From Bog-473 sp963707835 (GTDB taxonomy: Bacteria > Actinomycetota > Acidimicrobiia > Acidimicrobiales > RAAP-2), in contig CAVPRI010000002.1 of assembly GCA_963707835.1 (NCBI GenBank), forward strand, positions 1,302,001 through 1,366,000: 64,000 nucleotides of DNA, given 5' to 3'. The notes below the pieces were generated by a model. That model did no database searches. It had not been told where the DNA came from and saw nothing but the letters and a program-made list of their open reading frames with translations. This document shows, piece by piece, positions 63,998 to 64,000 of the stretch; the stretch's first letter is position 1; each line of letters starts with the position of its first letter. Position numbers and translations under genes: made by a program.

Positions 63998-64000
63998 GTG

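Overview
The window is 64 kb of very GC-rich bacterial DNA with the gene content of an actinobacterium, most likely an uncultured member of the Acidimicrobiia or a relative. The signs are a homodimeric AceE-type pyruvate dehydrogenase, SufU/SufS with SufBCD, a UbiA-DprE1-DprE2 decaprenyl-phosphoryl-arabinose operon, a probable F420/luciferase-like oxidoreductase, frequent GTG starts, many 4-bp ATGA/GTGA gene overlaps, and several starts preceded at 6-8 nt by TAnnnT (leaderless transcripts). The lineage is inferred from gene content only. No rRNA, tRNA or CRISPR was found.

Layout. 1-3.2 kb: lipid-type operon (oxidoreductase tail, SCP-x-like thiolase, FabH-like KAS III, sugar-type nucleotidyltransferase) ending in a 17-bp tandem repeat. 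3.2-3.8 kb: non-coding. 3.8-9.1 kb: tag glycosylase, then a minus-strand RmlB-RmlD-glycosyltransferase-aspartyl protease operon and BirA. 9.2-12.5 kb: biotin carboxylase/BCCP protein, M20 hydrolase, ABM monooxygenase. 12.5-18.5 kb: secreted phosphoesterase, B12-dependent acyl-CoA mutase large subunit, CtaG-like protein, rhodanese-MoeB. 18.7-29.8 kb: surface-polysaccharide region with a compact GDP-D-glycero-D-manno-heptose set (SIS isomerase, HAD phosphatase, HddA kinase, HddC nucleotidyltransferase) interleaved with a transaldolase, an epimerase, a Gfo/Idh oxidoreductase and an SDR. 29.9-34 kb: B12 adenosyltransferase and MetH, divergent. 34.1-43.3 kb: 2-oxoacid dehydrogenase region (Lpd, E2, a LipB-LipA fusion, a PIG-V-like transferase, RNase HI, AceE). 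43.4-51.7 kb: DinB and Rrf2 proteins, HhH-GPD glycosylase, ThiE, the DPA operon, a hydrolase, an acyl-CoA dehydrogenase, an MBL hydrolase. 51.8-64 kb: the Fe-S assembly locus in two opposed parts (sufC-sufS-sufU on plus; sufB and sufD-Rieske-sufC on minus) with an LCP protein, a crotonase and a 2.8-kb IS1595-type transposon carrying passenger genes.

The parts connect: lipoate assembly (LipB-LipA) needs Fe-S clusters and serves the adjacent E2; Lpd and E2 complete the AceE complex; BirA stands opposite its likely target; the adenosyltransferase, MetH and the mutase share cobalamin; RmlBD, the heptose genes, DPA synthesis and the LCP protein all point to a glycan-rich envelope.

About 18 probable single-base frameshifts break otherwise well-conserved genes, many at homopolymer runs and concentrated at 19.7-33 kb. 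They look like sequencing or assembly indels rather than decay, so I annotate those genes as single loci and give the approximate shift positions. I did not find a convincing wholly new system. The best candidates for new biology are the heptose/transaldolase cluster, the transposon passengers, the two-SufC Fe-S locus and the LipB-LipA fusion.
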